Assembly: GCA_030760725.1 (NCBI GenBank)
Contig: JASWHV010000009.1
Location: 110,247,854-110,311,853 of the forward strand
Direction: 5' to 3'
DNA from: Neostapfia colusana
Lineage: Eukaryota; Streptophyta; Magnoliopsida; Poales; Poaceae
Length of the DNA stretch: 64,000 bases
Shown here: positions 11,731-22,910 of the stretch, one piece after another
How the letters are laid out: every line of letters starts with the position of its first letter
Numbering within the stretch: position 1 is the first letter of the stretch
The notes under the pieces: model-generated
Told to the model about the DNA's origin: nothing
The model's input: the letters and a program-made list of their open reading frames with translations, nothing else
Databases searched by the model: none
Position numbers and translations under genes: made by a program

Positions 11731-11822
11731 CCCTCCGTTCTAAAATAAATAACGTTTAGAACAATAATTTTAGTTCAATTTAAACTAAATTAGCTATACT
11801 AAACATCATTCAAAACATCTGT
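11731..11822 (+). mobile_element. Stowaway-type MITE, degenerate copy
   Basis: It starts 'tactccctccgttctaaaat' with an internal 'cgtttagaacaataatttta', and is similar throughout to 12174-12265. The right TIR is worn. Confidence 0.5.
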
Positions 11823-11838
11823 TGTTTCTTAGAAAATA

Positions 11839-11920
11839 CTCCCTCTGTTTCATAATAATTGCTGCTGATTAGTTCAATGAACTAATCAGCATCAATTATA
11901 TTATTATGAAACAGAGGGAG
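11839..11920 (+). mobile_element. Stowaway-type MITE, near-perfect hairpin
   Basis: This 82-base element starts CTCCCTCTGTTTCATAATAA and ends in the reverse complement of that sequence, flanked by TA on both sides (11837-11838 and 11921-11922). Nearly its whole length is one inverted repeat centred on 'agttcaatgaact'. It inserted next to the older MITE at 11731. Confidence 0.85.
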
Positions 11921-12173
11921 TAAAAGCAGGGCAAAAGAACCCAACGCGCCTGAGAGCTCCAGCATTCATGTGCGAAGCAACTTAAATAAGTCAATAACTG
12001 AAGTTTTTATCATGCAGCGTGAAAAGGCCCCGGCTTGCACAGCCACGACGCTTGAGATCATGGGCTACATCACTGTCGTAGAGAATTTTCTTTTTTTTTC
12101 GAAAAGGCCAAGAAATAATTCCATAAAGTATGCAGCATTCTCTACACACCACGATTTATTTCTACAGACCTAC

Positions 12174-12265
12174 CCCTCTATTCTAAAATGATGTTTAGGA
12201 CAACTAGTTTAGTTCAAATTAATTTAGGTTTCTTGTACTAAACGTAATTTATTTCAAAATGAAGT
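12174..12265 (+). mobile_element. Stowaway-type MITE, degenerate copy
   Basis: 'ttctaaaatgatgtttagga' to 'tttcaaaatgaagtgagta', a diverged relative of 11731-11822. The TIRs are much altered. Confidence 0.45.
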
Positions 12266-12926
12266 GAGTATCGATCGGTAGTTAACAGAAGTACGTCGTT
12301 AATTTCCCCAACGCCTCTCAGTCCGGTACTGCTGTCACTTGTTGATGGCTCTCTGATCCTACCAGAGCTACATAAAATCCTCTTTTCAAGAGCAATACAT
12401 CCTGGCAAAAGAGTACGATCATGTCAAGTACCGCTCAAAGGCGGGCCCAGCCCAAAGCCAACGACTCGGGCCATTGGCCCAGTGACCACGCCTGCTAGAA
12501 GGGTCATACCCGCTCGCTGGCCTTCCTCTTCTTCGTCGTTAATTGCACGGCGAGAGGCAGCGCCGGCCGCCGTGGCCATGCATGGCGGTGGGACGACCGG
12601 ACGGCGGACTCGGGCACGGGAGCGCTAGACTCGAGGGAGGTCGTGGTAGGAAGTACACGATCGAGCGGCGACCAGACCTTGCCCTACTGGTGATAGGAAC
12701 TTCTTTCCTCATGATGTCCGTACGTAGAGAACATATCTAGCGGTGCAATACAACACGCCGTGCATGCAGCGCCAGATCATTAAGCCATCGGCAACCGCAA
12801 CCACGGATTAATTCCTGTCTCATGCAGGGTGATCTTCCATGGTAGAGTAAACCTAATACGATCACCATTGCATGTTGCCTTGCCTCTCCCAATTCTAAAT
12901 CTGTGTGTACAGTGTTGTACGTGAGT

Positions 12927-12984
12927 CGTGTGACAAGGAAACCAAGGTGCTCGATCGTGTGACAAGGAAACCAAGGTGCTCGAT
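12927..12984. repeat. Tandem duplication, 2 x 29 bases
   Basis: Two identical adjacent units starting 'cgtgtgacaaggaaaccaag'; a third unit begins and diverges at once. Confidence 0.95.
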
Positions 12985-13710
12985 CGTGTTTTCCTTGAAG
13001 CGTAACCAGAGGTATAGAAAGCTAATGACAAGTACTGTCAGTACAATGTTTGCAGGGTGTTTTATCCTTTGTTTTTCCATCTAAGCAGCGGCCCTGGCAC
13101 CTTCAAGACGCTCATACACTAATAACTGTACGTGCAGTAAAGATCACTAATTGGTCATAACTGAAGTGGGTTGTTGGTCAGTATGGTCAAAAGTAAAAAA
13201 AAATCACTAAACTGGACCCATACAAACTGTCAGAGTACTGAGTGCTTCTATCTGTTTTTAGCACCGAACCATTTAGTTCATCGCCTCTGTTCCGTCCTTG
13301 CCTCCTTGGCCTGTGCTCAATTTTGTTTGTTTATTTTGGAGGATGGATCTTGACAGGAGACTGCCATATGCTGAAGTCAAATAAATTCCTAAAACATTCA
13401 AGGTTAACCGCCATGTAACTCAGCATTACATGGTTGGCCAAGCCAGATACGAACGGTCTCTTCTTATAATTGAACGCCGATTAACATCGGTATTTCGAAA
13501 AAAGAAACAAATAAAACTACCCGATACGAGATCTTGGCATGTGACACACACACAGCTTGAATGCCATGAGGAAAACAAACTAAATCTCCATCTGATCTGA
13601 ACATGATCACCTACATTTTGTTTTTATTTTCTACTTGCTAAGGAGGCATGTTCTCGGTGGTGCATCGTCCTCTCTCTGCCTTGATGACTAGATCGTGCAT
13701 CGGGAGTATA

Positions 13711-16304
13711 TTTTTTTCCAAACCGGCAGACCGGTGCAATCATATTAAGATAGAGAAAGAAAGTTAAGTTACAGGATCAGTTCCTGGAGAATTCCAGGGC
13801 CAACGCGTTCAGCAACTACTGAACGTGGAGTCCAAGCCCGGCTAGGTGTTTCACTCCCACCCTCAGCCACAGGCGGAGATCTTCTACAACTAAATTTTGC
13901 AACTGCCTATCACTACGCTCCCTTCCTTCAAAGACACGAAGATTTCGCTCTTGCCATATGAGACAACATATAAATACTATCAGGGAGAGCAACCCTCTTT
14001 TTTTGTTGTTTTGATGTTTAGCAGATAGCTCTTTGAACCAATCTCTCAGGTTCCCAGTGGTTGACCAGTGTGCAGGATGCAAGGAGGGCACCTTTAACTT
14101 GTGAGAAACCCACCGCCAAAGCATTTGCGTTACGGGACATTCCTTAAAAAGGTGATCACCTGTTTCCAGGTTCCGACGACATAACTGACAGAAATATTGA
14201 TTAGGCCAGCCCCTTCGTTGAAGCCGCACGGCCGTCCAAATTCTGTTTTGAACAAGCAGCCAAAACTTAACATCTTGTATTTAGAAGGTGCCCAACCTTG
14301 CCAAATCTTTTTGTGGAACCATGAGGAGTGACTCCCCTGAAATTGAATGGTGTACGCAGATTTTACGGAATAGATTGAATTTTGCGTCCAACGCCAGGAA
14401 ATGCTATCTTCCTGTGGGTCCAAAGGATGAAAGACCTCCTGACTTTGCAATATTGTCCATAACAAATTCATTTCGGGTAGGGTGTCCGAGTTTAGCCCAT
14501 GGAGAAGATCCCGCAACCAAGTGTTGTCCGCCATTGCCTGGGCCACTGTCCTGTTTTTTCTTCTGCTCAACTGAAAAAGTCTAGAAAACAATATCTCTAA
14601 AGAGCCTTGAGGAAGCCAATTAGATGCCCAAAAAAGCGCGGTCTGACCATTGTGTACTCTGAGCACCGTTGAGGCGTTAAAAAGTGCCATATCCGTTTTG
14701 TCGATGGGAAGCTCCCCTCCTGACCAAAGCATTGCCGGAGCAGTCCATTGGTACCATGGCCAACGTAGCCACAGGGCCCTGCCAAAGCGATGCAAATCAA
14801 TGATACCCAGTCCACTTTTATGCAACGGCCGACATACCATAGACCAATTTACTTCACAATGACCACCACGCGGCTCCTAAACGCCGTCGCGCTTGTCAAC
14901 AATAGAAACAAACTGCTTTGGTGGTTTAAAACTGGTCATTGTATAGATTGGCAGCGCGCTGAGCACCTAACGTACCAACTCACGACGACCTCCAATCAGA
15001 AGCAGCTTGCTTTGCCATCCAGCAAGTTTGGTTTGGACCTTTTCTGTAATGTGTCTCAATTGTGACATCTTCACCTTTTTCACTGACAGAGGGAGACCGA
15101 GGTACTGCACCGGGCATGGGACGCGGGGGTCTTGAAAATTCATGAGAACCTGATCAAGGTCAATACTAGAGCACCTTATGGGGGTGACAGACGATTTAGA
15201 GACATTAAGTTTCAACCCCGTAGCCGAAACTATCCATGATCGATAGCACGACATCCATGTCCTCTTGTATCGGATTGAGGAACAAAGCTGCATCGTCAGC
15301 ATAGGGTGAGACATGACAATTGGCCACTCTATCACGAAGCGAAAAGAGGATTCCTTCACTTGTAGCCCGCTCCATGATCTTGTGCACTGTTTCGAAAGCA
15401 AGGATGAATAGATATGGCGAGAGTGGGTCACCTTGCCTTAAACCACGACGGTGTTGGATACATTCACTTAGAATCCCATTTAGATACACTGCCGAAGACG
15501 CGGTGGACAGCATTGATGCAATCCAGTTCCTCCATCAATGTGGGGATCCTTGCTTCTCCAAGAGCTCAAACAAATATTCCCACGAGACTGAATTAAATGC
15601 CTTGGATATGTCATGTTTAAGGAGCAAGATTGGTCGTCACCTCCGGTGATATGACCTAACCACATTCTGCACATACATGAAACTGTCCTGGATACATCTC
15701 TGCTTAATAAAGGCACTCTGAGCTTTGGAGATGAGATATTCCATATGCTTGGACAGTCTTAACGCAAGGATCTCCGATATCAGTTTCAAAAATGAGTGAA
15801 TAAGGCTGATCGGTCTATAATCTGCTGGTTGCTCGGGATCTGTTTGTTTGGGGATTAGAGTAATAGCAGCACTATTGAGCTGATGCAGTGAACTCGTTGA
15901 GCTGTCATAAATACTGCTCATTGCTGCCATGATCTCAGTTTTGATGTCCGACCGACAAGCTCTGTAAAAATCTCCAGTGAAGCCGTCAGGCCCCGGCGCC
16001 TTTTCTGTGGGTAGCTCCGAGATGGCGTTACGCACCTCCTCCTCTGTGAAATTAGCATCCAGGTTGTGGTCCTGCAAACAAGGCATGCCGAGAAAGTCCC
16101 AGTTAACTGTTGCCGAGTGAGCCTCCTTTGCGCCGAGAATCTTTTGGAAGTGCTGGAAGTGGACTTCTTGTTTTTCAGTATGCTGCCAGACGACCCTCAG
16201 CATGTTTTAGCCGGTGAATGAAGGACTTCCGACACCGAGAATTGGCCCGAAGGTGGAAGAACTTAGTGCAAGTATCGCCTTTGCGGAGCATGTGAGCCTT
16301 GATT
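13711..16304 (-). pseudogene. L1-type LINE, ORF2 reverse transcriptase and 3' end (part 1 of 3)
   Basis: Reading leftward: KGDTCTKFFHLRA at the right edge, then the RT region (TEKAPGPDGFTGDFYRAC, DYRPISLIHSFLKLISEIL, RRGLRQGDPLSPYLFILAF) and the catalytic box PYADDAALFL near 15300. A thumb region follows, then a zf-RVT domain at about 14229-13816 (CQLCRRNLETGDHLFKECP). Several frame changes break the ORF. The 3' end has 'ccggtctgccggtttgg' followed by seven A's (complement of 13711-13717), fitting a LINE poly(A) end. The upstream part resumes at 36722 and 40863, where CACTA elements split it. The protein is dead. Confidence 0.88.
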
Positions 16305-16690
16305 CACTACAAGAATCACGATAAGAGACGACGGCCACAAACCGTCGTCTATAAGGCTCAAACCGTCGTCAATAGCTTATTGATGACGGTATACGCTTAT
16401 AGACGACGGTACACTGCCGTCTACGTTTTTTGTCATCTATAACATTATTGACGACGGTAACCGTCGTCCATAAACTATTTGACCACGGCCAAAACTAGCT
16501 GTCGTCGATAAGTGACTTCCTCCACGTGGCAGCCGGGGAAGCTTATCGTCGACGGTGAAATAGACACCGTCGATGGTAGAAGGGCACTGGCATCGATATT
16601 GGACAGTTATCGTCGACGGTGTCCTTGTCACCGTCGATGATAACTCGCCATTATCGCCGACGGCCTCCATGTAACCGTCGTCGATAATTT
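16305..16690. repeat. CACTA-1 left TIR and subterminal array
   Basis: Many 8-12 base units of gacgacggt / accgtcgtc in direct and inverted order, spaced by 'tataag' or 'gataa' (for example 16330-16380, 16445-16470, 16500-16690). Arrays of this kind near CACTA ends bind TNPA in the En/Spm system. The function here is inferred from that family. Confidence 0.85.
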
Positions 16691-16869
16691 TTGCAGATTT
16701 TTTTAAAAAAACAGAAAATGCTGCCCTAGCTTCGAGGCCAGCCCTGGCTCGATGACCAGATCACAGAGACAGAAAAGCATGACACAAACATGCATAATAC
16801 ATCACACAATATATTATTACACAATTCTTCATACAAGTCTCACACCGCACAAGCCTGAGGCTCGGCTGA

Positions 16870-18960
16870 CCTGACTAAGAGACGCTACCCCATCCGCTGC
16901 CACCGGAGTTTGGAAAGTCGTCTTCCTGCAGTCATCCAAGCATCTGAGGCGATGGAGTTTGAGCCTCCGTTCCCGACGCCCATGAAGTGCAAGTGTGGTT
17001 AGGCATGTTACAAGTAAGAAAATGCATATTCTACTAAATTTGAACAAGTTGAACTAGTTTAAGTTATTTTGAATAATTTTGTACCCGGGATGCCGTCGTC
17101 GGCACCGGCGGCAGCTGTATCGCTGGCGGCGCCCATTACGGAAAGACAACCGCCTGTCCTGCACTCATAGCCTGCAAACACAAAGCAAATCATTATACAT
17201 GTCATTTATATGTAAAAATATTAAGTACAACATCTAGAATACATTACCTGCATGGCAGCTTGCATCTGTAACATGAACGAGTTTTGATACTTGTCCTTAG
17301 CCCTTTGCGCCTCGTCTGTAGCCTTTATCTCAGCTGCCCGCGCCTCGTCCCTAGCCCTGAGCGCTTCTTGCGTCCTCTTGAGCTCCTCTCGCGGACTCTG
17401 GAGCTCCAGATCTTGACTAGCGTGGCTGCTGCTAGACCCACCCTGAAGCGATGAAGAGGCACTCGAGGAAGCTCGCGCCTGTCTCGAGTCGATCACTCCA
17501 TCGAAGATGGCTAACCTGCACAAATGAAGTAAGATTATTAAATTTTATATCTTGAAGTTCGTAACAGTAAATTAAAAATTACAAAGCTCACCGTCCGTGA
17601 GATTTACCACTACCGCTTGCATACGCGGCTTCGGGGACGATTTGCGCGCTCTGCCAATCGAACTCTTCGCCTTGAATCCTCCACTCCTCCTCCCCGTACT
17701 TTGCCTGCAAAAAACAGAAAAAATAACGTCATTAGTACTATTAAAGAAAATTCAATTAAGTTGAAAAAATTAACTCACCAAAGTCTCTATCGCCGTCTGA
17801 GAAGACGGTCAGGCTGCAACGGGTCACTTCCCAAGTGACCCCTCTTCCACACCTCGATAGGTGCCGGCTGCTGAACGCTCTCGTGCTCCTATCGATACAT
17901 GTTAGCACAATGAAGATTATAAATTACTTAATAGAATGCTTATAGCACTTACCATCCGTTTAGCGAGGCGTATGTAGCCGTCCCCACCCAAATGATGTTT
18001 CCCGTCTGTCCCTCTACTCTCTCGACGGGTTTTAGAAACTAACTTGAAGCCCTCGCTCGCCAAAAGAGCACACAGGGCACGGTACGCGTCCGAACGGCTA
18101 TCAAGCCACGCTACGCTGACCTGCACACATTTATTATTGAATGAAAACATTGATCACGATCAGATAATGAAGCAAAGTAAACTAAAATCTTTACCTCTGC
18201 GTACGCGCCTCCATCAAGTACGTGTCGCCCGATTCCTTCCCCGACTCACCCTCGTCTAGATGTAACTTGAAGTACGCGTTTGTAGCTTGAATGCGAGCCG
18301 TAGATAGTGACTGTGTCACGATCTTCCTAGCGCAGTTATGGAAGACGAGACGAGCGTGATCCGTCTGCTCGGACTCGTCGTCCAAACGATACCGTGTCTG
18401 AAAAAAAGAAACATATAACTAAATGTATGTCACTTATAATAAATTTGTATTACACAACTATTGTTCATACTCACCATGAAGTCGTGCCAAACAACCTCCT
18501 GGTAGTTGCCGTGAAGAACGTCCTGGGCCCTATAGTAGTCATCCCAAGATGTGGTGGCGCGTCCGTTCACTACACCAGGGTAGTGCAAACGGACAAGATG
18601 GCCCAAGACACCGTTCACCAACGCGTGGCGTCCCTGGCCCGTGAACGAAGCATCCTCCCAAGTCCTGATACATGATTCTCAATTAGTATACATATAAGGC
18701 TAAAAGTATCTAAATTGAATTGTTAGACATTTACTTACCTATCGCCAACCGGACGAATAATGACCCAATTGTTTGGGTCTGCAGGAGCCGAAGTGGCTCC
18801 TCCTAGTCCGCCGCTGTGGAACCGGCTTCGAACAAGAAGGCTCCAAAAAAGGGTGCTCCAAAGGAGGCTCTAAAGAAAGAGGCTCCGAAGAAGGAGGCTT
18901 TGAAGAAGAAGGAGGCACCGTAGCCTCTGTGTCCTCGGATGTAGAGTCATCCTGACAATT
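16870..18960 (-). pseudogene. TNPA-like CACTA protein (Ptta/En/Spm family), multi-exon
   Basis: Exon-like pieces, read leftward: a Pro/Ser/Glu-rich N-terminus (18960-18750); an exon with HYPGVVNGRATTSWDDYYRA and NYQEVVWHDFM (18680-18480); LVFHNCARKIVTQSLSTARI (18385-18191); VSVAWLDSRSDAYRAL and SKTRRESRGTDGKHHLGGD (18120-17950); PIEVWKRGHLGS (about 17880-17790); YGEEEWRIQGEEFDWQSAQI (17705-17590). An Ala/Arg/Glu-rich coiled-coil-like exon follows (17519-17245), then a short last exon near 17000-16870. Intron-like AT-rich DNA lies between. This matches the plant transposase Ptta/En/Spm family that binds subterminal repeats. At least one in-frame stop (after LLRRR, near 17780) suggests decay or an exon border I misplaced. 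A second copy lies in CACTA-2 at 38670-40270. Confidence 0.75.
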
Positions 18961-19360
18961 TTAAAGATTCATATTATAGAATAATGAATTACTTATATCA
19001 TTTATTTAATTAAATGTTCTTTACCTGTCGTGACCGCTGTACAGAACCAGGTGACGACTCCGGTAGATGGCTCAACAACTGAGCCCGTATACCCCCACTA
19101 AGCTGAGTCCCGTGGAAGACCTCGTCTGCTCTCATGGGTGTTGGTGACAGAAAGCTCCGTGCCCCTGTACGTCATCGTCTGCTGCTGCTCGACAACATCC
19201 TGTCTAAAGGAAAATTTGCTAATGAATAAAATAGGAAGTATAGAAAAAAAAGAGATGAAAGAAATGTTACTTGTACTCAATTTTAAAATCCATCAGCATC
19301 ACGATGTACTCTACTACGTAAACCGGACCATCGGTCTTCTGTCGTAGTAGTTAGCCATTT

Positions 19361-22300
19361 TTATTTTCGTTTTCGCATCTCACTAGTCTCTATATCTTCT
19401 GCATCTCCAACTAAGTCATCGAGTCCTAAATCAGGCTCGATGACAAAAGAGTCCGGCAACTCTTGTTCTTGGTAAATAACATCAACCTCATCATCAAGGT
19501 ATCCAACATTTTCTGGTGTATATAACCGCTCACGAGGATTCACCTTGTGTACAACCCACCAAGTTTTAAGCTTTTCGCATGGATAATGTAGATAATAAAC
19601 TTGCTCGACTTGGTGTGCAAGGACGAAGGTGTCGTAGCCTCATAGACGGTCCTTATGTTTCACTTCTACCATGTCAATTTGGTTTTCTCGAGTTCCATTG
19701 TTAGGATCAAACCAATCACAGTCAAAGAAGACTACATTAAGGACCTTATTCCCCGTAAAACTGAATTCAAGGATATTTTTAATCATCCCATAATAATTAC
19801 TTTCACATCCTTGTGCGTCAGCTGCCTATTCATAACTCCGGTGTTACATGTTGCTCTAAAGGGACGTTGAGATTCAAATTCAGTTGAACGAAATCGAAAC
19901 CCATTGACATCGTATCGACTGTAGCTTTTAATTATAATGGAGCCATAGGACAATTGTCGTAATTCTTCATGGATGCCAGCTTGATTTTTGCACTGTTCAA
20001 CATATGAATTTAGAAGACTATTTTACGCTATACACATAATTACTAAGAGAAACAAGACCTGAACATGTTACATGTGCGTGAAATCAGGATAGGAAATTAG
20101 GCCCTTCATTTACTCCATAATATCGCATCGATTGTATTTGTCTGCTTGTAGGTTGCTGCTTAGATTTCTAATTTTGTTGATCGAACTCACTAAATAAGAT
20201 AAACAGAATGATTAGCATAGATGTATAAACACACCGCGCTAAGTATAACACAAACACTTACTGAAAATATTCATACATCCCCTCTATATTAGCGTACATG
20301 TACATCAAAGCAATTGTCTTTTTATCTGTTTCAAGATCGTAGCTCGTGCCACTACCAATAGTGGTGCCTCTCGTTTGAAAAATGGAGAGGCTGCTACAAG
20401 GGGGTGCTTCATCCATATTATACCGCAACATGGAAACATTAACATTGCGTTCTTCTGCAAAATAGACGCTTGAAAAGTATCCAATCTCCTGAATGGTGTA
20501 TGCTTCGGCGATGCATCCTTCAACCCTTGCCCGATTGCGAACCATTGGTTTAAGACTCCTGAGTGCTCTTTCGACGTGATACATCCACCTATATTGCACA
20601 GGGCTGCCCACTTTGGCTTCGTATGGAAGATGGATTAGGAGATGTTGCATTGGATTGAAGAACCCTGGAGGGAAAACTTTTTTCATCTTACATAAAAGCA
20701 CTGGTATCTCCCTTTCCAACTTTTCCATCATCTCGGTTGTGATTTCTTTAGAACAAATTTGTCTATAAAAGTAGCTAAGTTCGGCTAACACCTTCCACAC
20801 CGCATCGTCAAGGTAGCCCCAAAACATAACCGGTAGAAGTCTTTCCATGCTTATGTGACAATCATGACTTTTCAACCCTGTGAGATTTCCAGTCTTAACA
20901 TTCACGGCTCGTCTCAGGCTAGCAGCATAACCGTCTAGGAATTTCAACATTTTCAACCATTCGAAACATCCTGTCCTTTCTTTTGATCAAAGACAGAAAG
21001 AAGCATGCGGTTTGCCACCAACTTCAGTTAGCTCAAGAGTTGGACGTTTACAAACCTCTACCAAATCCTTATGAGCTTTTATATTGTCTTTTGTTCTACC
21101 CATCAGATCGAAGCATGTGCTTATGATGCATTCGCCCATGTTACGTTCCTAGTGCATGACATCAATATTATGCATTAGGATTAAGGACTTCACATACGGT
21201 AGCTCCCATAGTGCACATATATGAGTCCAATTATGGTCTTCTCCATAACCAACAAAATATCCAGGACGACCTTCATCTGCCACTAAGTTGTTCAACTGTT
21301 CAGCAATCTGCAACCCGTTGAGACGTTGCGGTGGTCCTTTTTGACAACGGTGTTCTTCCTGAAGGCATTCTTCTATTGCCTAAATACGTGATTAGGCAGT
21401 AACCAACGTCGGTGGCAATCAAAGTAGCAAATCTTGCCACCATGATTTAAACGAAAACATTCTATGTCTGAAGCACATATCGGACATGTCAAACGACCAT
21501 GAGTGCTCCAGCCAAAAATCATGTCGTAAGCTTGAAAATCATGGACAGACCACAAGTATGCAGCTCAAAGGTTGAATTTCTGTTTTTTGTAACAGTCGTA
21601 CGCTTTGATTCCTGTCCATAACATTTTCAACTCTTCATTCAATGGCTTCAACATCACGTTCAAACGTGAACCAGAATGATCCGGTCCAGGTACAATAAGG
21701 CAAAGGAACATGAACTCGTACTTCATACAAAGAGATGGTGATAACTTGTATGGAATAGCGAACACAGGCCAGCAAGAGTACGGTGTTGCATTTGTACTGA
21801 ATGGTGAGAAGCCATCTGTCGCCAACCCGATGCGAATATTCCTCGCATCATTGGTGAAATCTGGATCAAAGCGGTCAAGCGCTTTCCATGCCTCACCGTC
21901 AGACGGGTGCAACATCATTCCGTCGTTCTCACGTAGACCTTCTTTGTGCCAACTCATGTGTCTAGCAGTTTTTCTCGAGAGAAACAAGCGCTTCAACCTA
22001 GGTGTCACAGGAAAGTAGCGAAGTTGTTTTTGTGCGACTTCAGTCATTACTTTTGTACCGTCATCATTAACAACTTCAACAAATCTTGCTTTATCACATT
22101 TTAAACACTTGTTCTCGTTGGCATGCTCTTTCCAGAAAAGCATGCAGTTGTCTAGGCACATATCAATCTTCTCATAGTCCATACCAAGCCCGGAAATCAT
22201 TTTCTTAGACTGATACATATCTTTAGGCAATTTATGAGACTGTGAAAGGACATCGCTGATCAATTTGACGAGTTCATTGTAGTAGTTATTAGAGAAGGAA

Positions 22301-22770
22301 AACTTAGACTTAATTGCCATAAACCTAGTCATGAAACTGAGGATCGAGACTTTGGTGTGCTCATGCACCGGCTGTTCATAAGCTTCGACAAGCTTGAAAA
22401 ACGTTTTAACCTCCGTTGTAGGAGGATCCTCCGTCAATTCAGGATTTATGGCTTCAAGCATCTCGTCCATCCTATCGACCCCAGTGTTGTCATCCTCATC
22501 TCAATCTTCTATAACTTTAGAAGGTGTCTCACATTGAAATGTCCACAACTCATAACGTTGCATGAAACCATTTCCACACAAGTGATACGTCAACATCACT
22601 TTGTCGAAACACTTCGCATTCTGACATTTCATACATGGGCACCGCACCTTCCTGTTGTTTGACAATGAGAAAGCTCGTTCTATGAAACCATTCGTATTGG
22701 TGAACCACTCCTCTGAGTGTCTCCCATCCTTTTTCCAACCAGTATACATCCAAGTGCGGTCTTCAGCCAT
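19361..22770 (-). pseudogene. CACTA-1 TNP2 transposase with in-frame stops
   Basis: The start is MAEDRTWMYTGWKKDGRHSE at 22770, a Transpos_assoc-like N-terminal domain with a CPCMKC metal-binding pattern. The core follows at 22470-21565 (RHMSWHKEGLRENDG, NPYSCWPV-like, PGPDHSGSRLNV, WTGIKAYDCYKK), then a zinc-finger part at 21555-21373 (STHGRLTCPIC), a HNIDVMH box near 21140, DUF4218-like sequence at 20956-20258, and a DUF4216-like C-terminus ending at 19361. Stops interrupt at about 22500 (after VIED), 21562 (after KFNL) and 21140 (after NIDVMH). Two of these fit single C-to-T changes. The domain order is otherwise complete, so this was once a full transposase. Confidence 0.85.
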
Positions 22771-22905
22771 TTTTGAGAGTATACCTTCAAAGCAGACAAA
22801 TCATTTACGAGAGAGGAAAGAACGAGAGAAAGAGAAGAAAGACCTGAAACCCCTTTATGTCCATATATTAAATAATAACAACAAAAGAACTACTATTTCA
22901 AAAGC

Positions 22906-22910
22906 ATAAC
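22906..22910. repeat. Target-site duplication ATAAC of Gypsy-A (left)
   Basis: ATAAC precedes the 5' LTR and is repeated at 34591-34595 after the 3' LTR. Confidence 0.9.

Larger units (their letters stand above)
10790..12010 (+). repeat. Duplicated non-coding block, copy 1
   Basis: Ordered matches to 46130-47215 in the same orientation include 'gttgctctgatcatcatc' / 'ttttgctctgaccatcatc', 'aaggtcatgacct', 'atcattggcacccttcagcg', 'cttatatata' after a 'catccaa' segment, and 'aagtcaataactgaagtttt'. The copies are diverged and interrupted by separate indels, including MITEs present in this copy only. Confidence 0.65.
9691..13710. other. Low-copy non-coding stretch with MITEs
   Basis: No gene is supported. 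Open frames are short and unrelated to families I know. The stretch contains a block paralogous to 46130-47215 (10790-12010), three MITE-like units, and a 29-base tandem duplication. It also holds a GC-rich piece at about 12540-12700 that might be an old first exon, but no domain is visible. It ends at the 3' end of the LINE. Confidence 0.6.

Noticed and set aside
12540..12740. A small host gene (65 aa)
   Set aside because: GC-rich open frame without domain, homologue or supporting structure; kept only as a remark.
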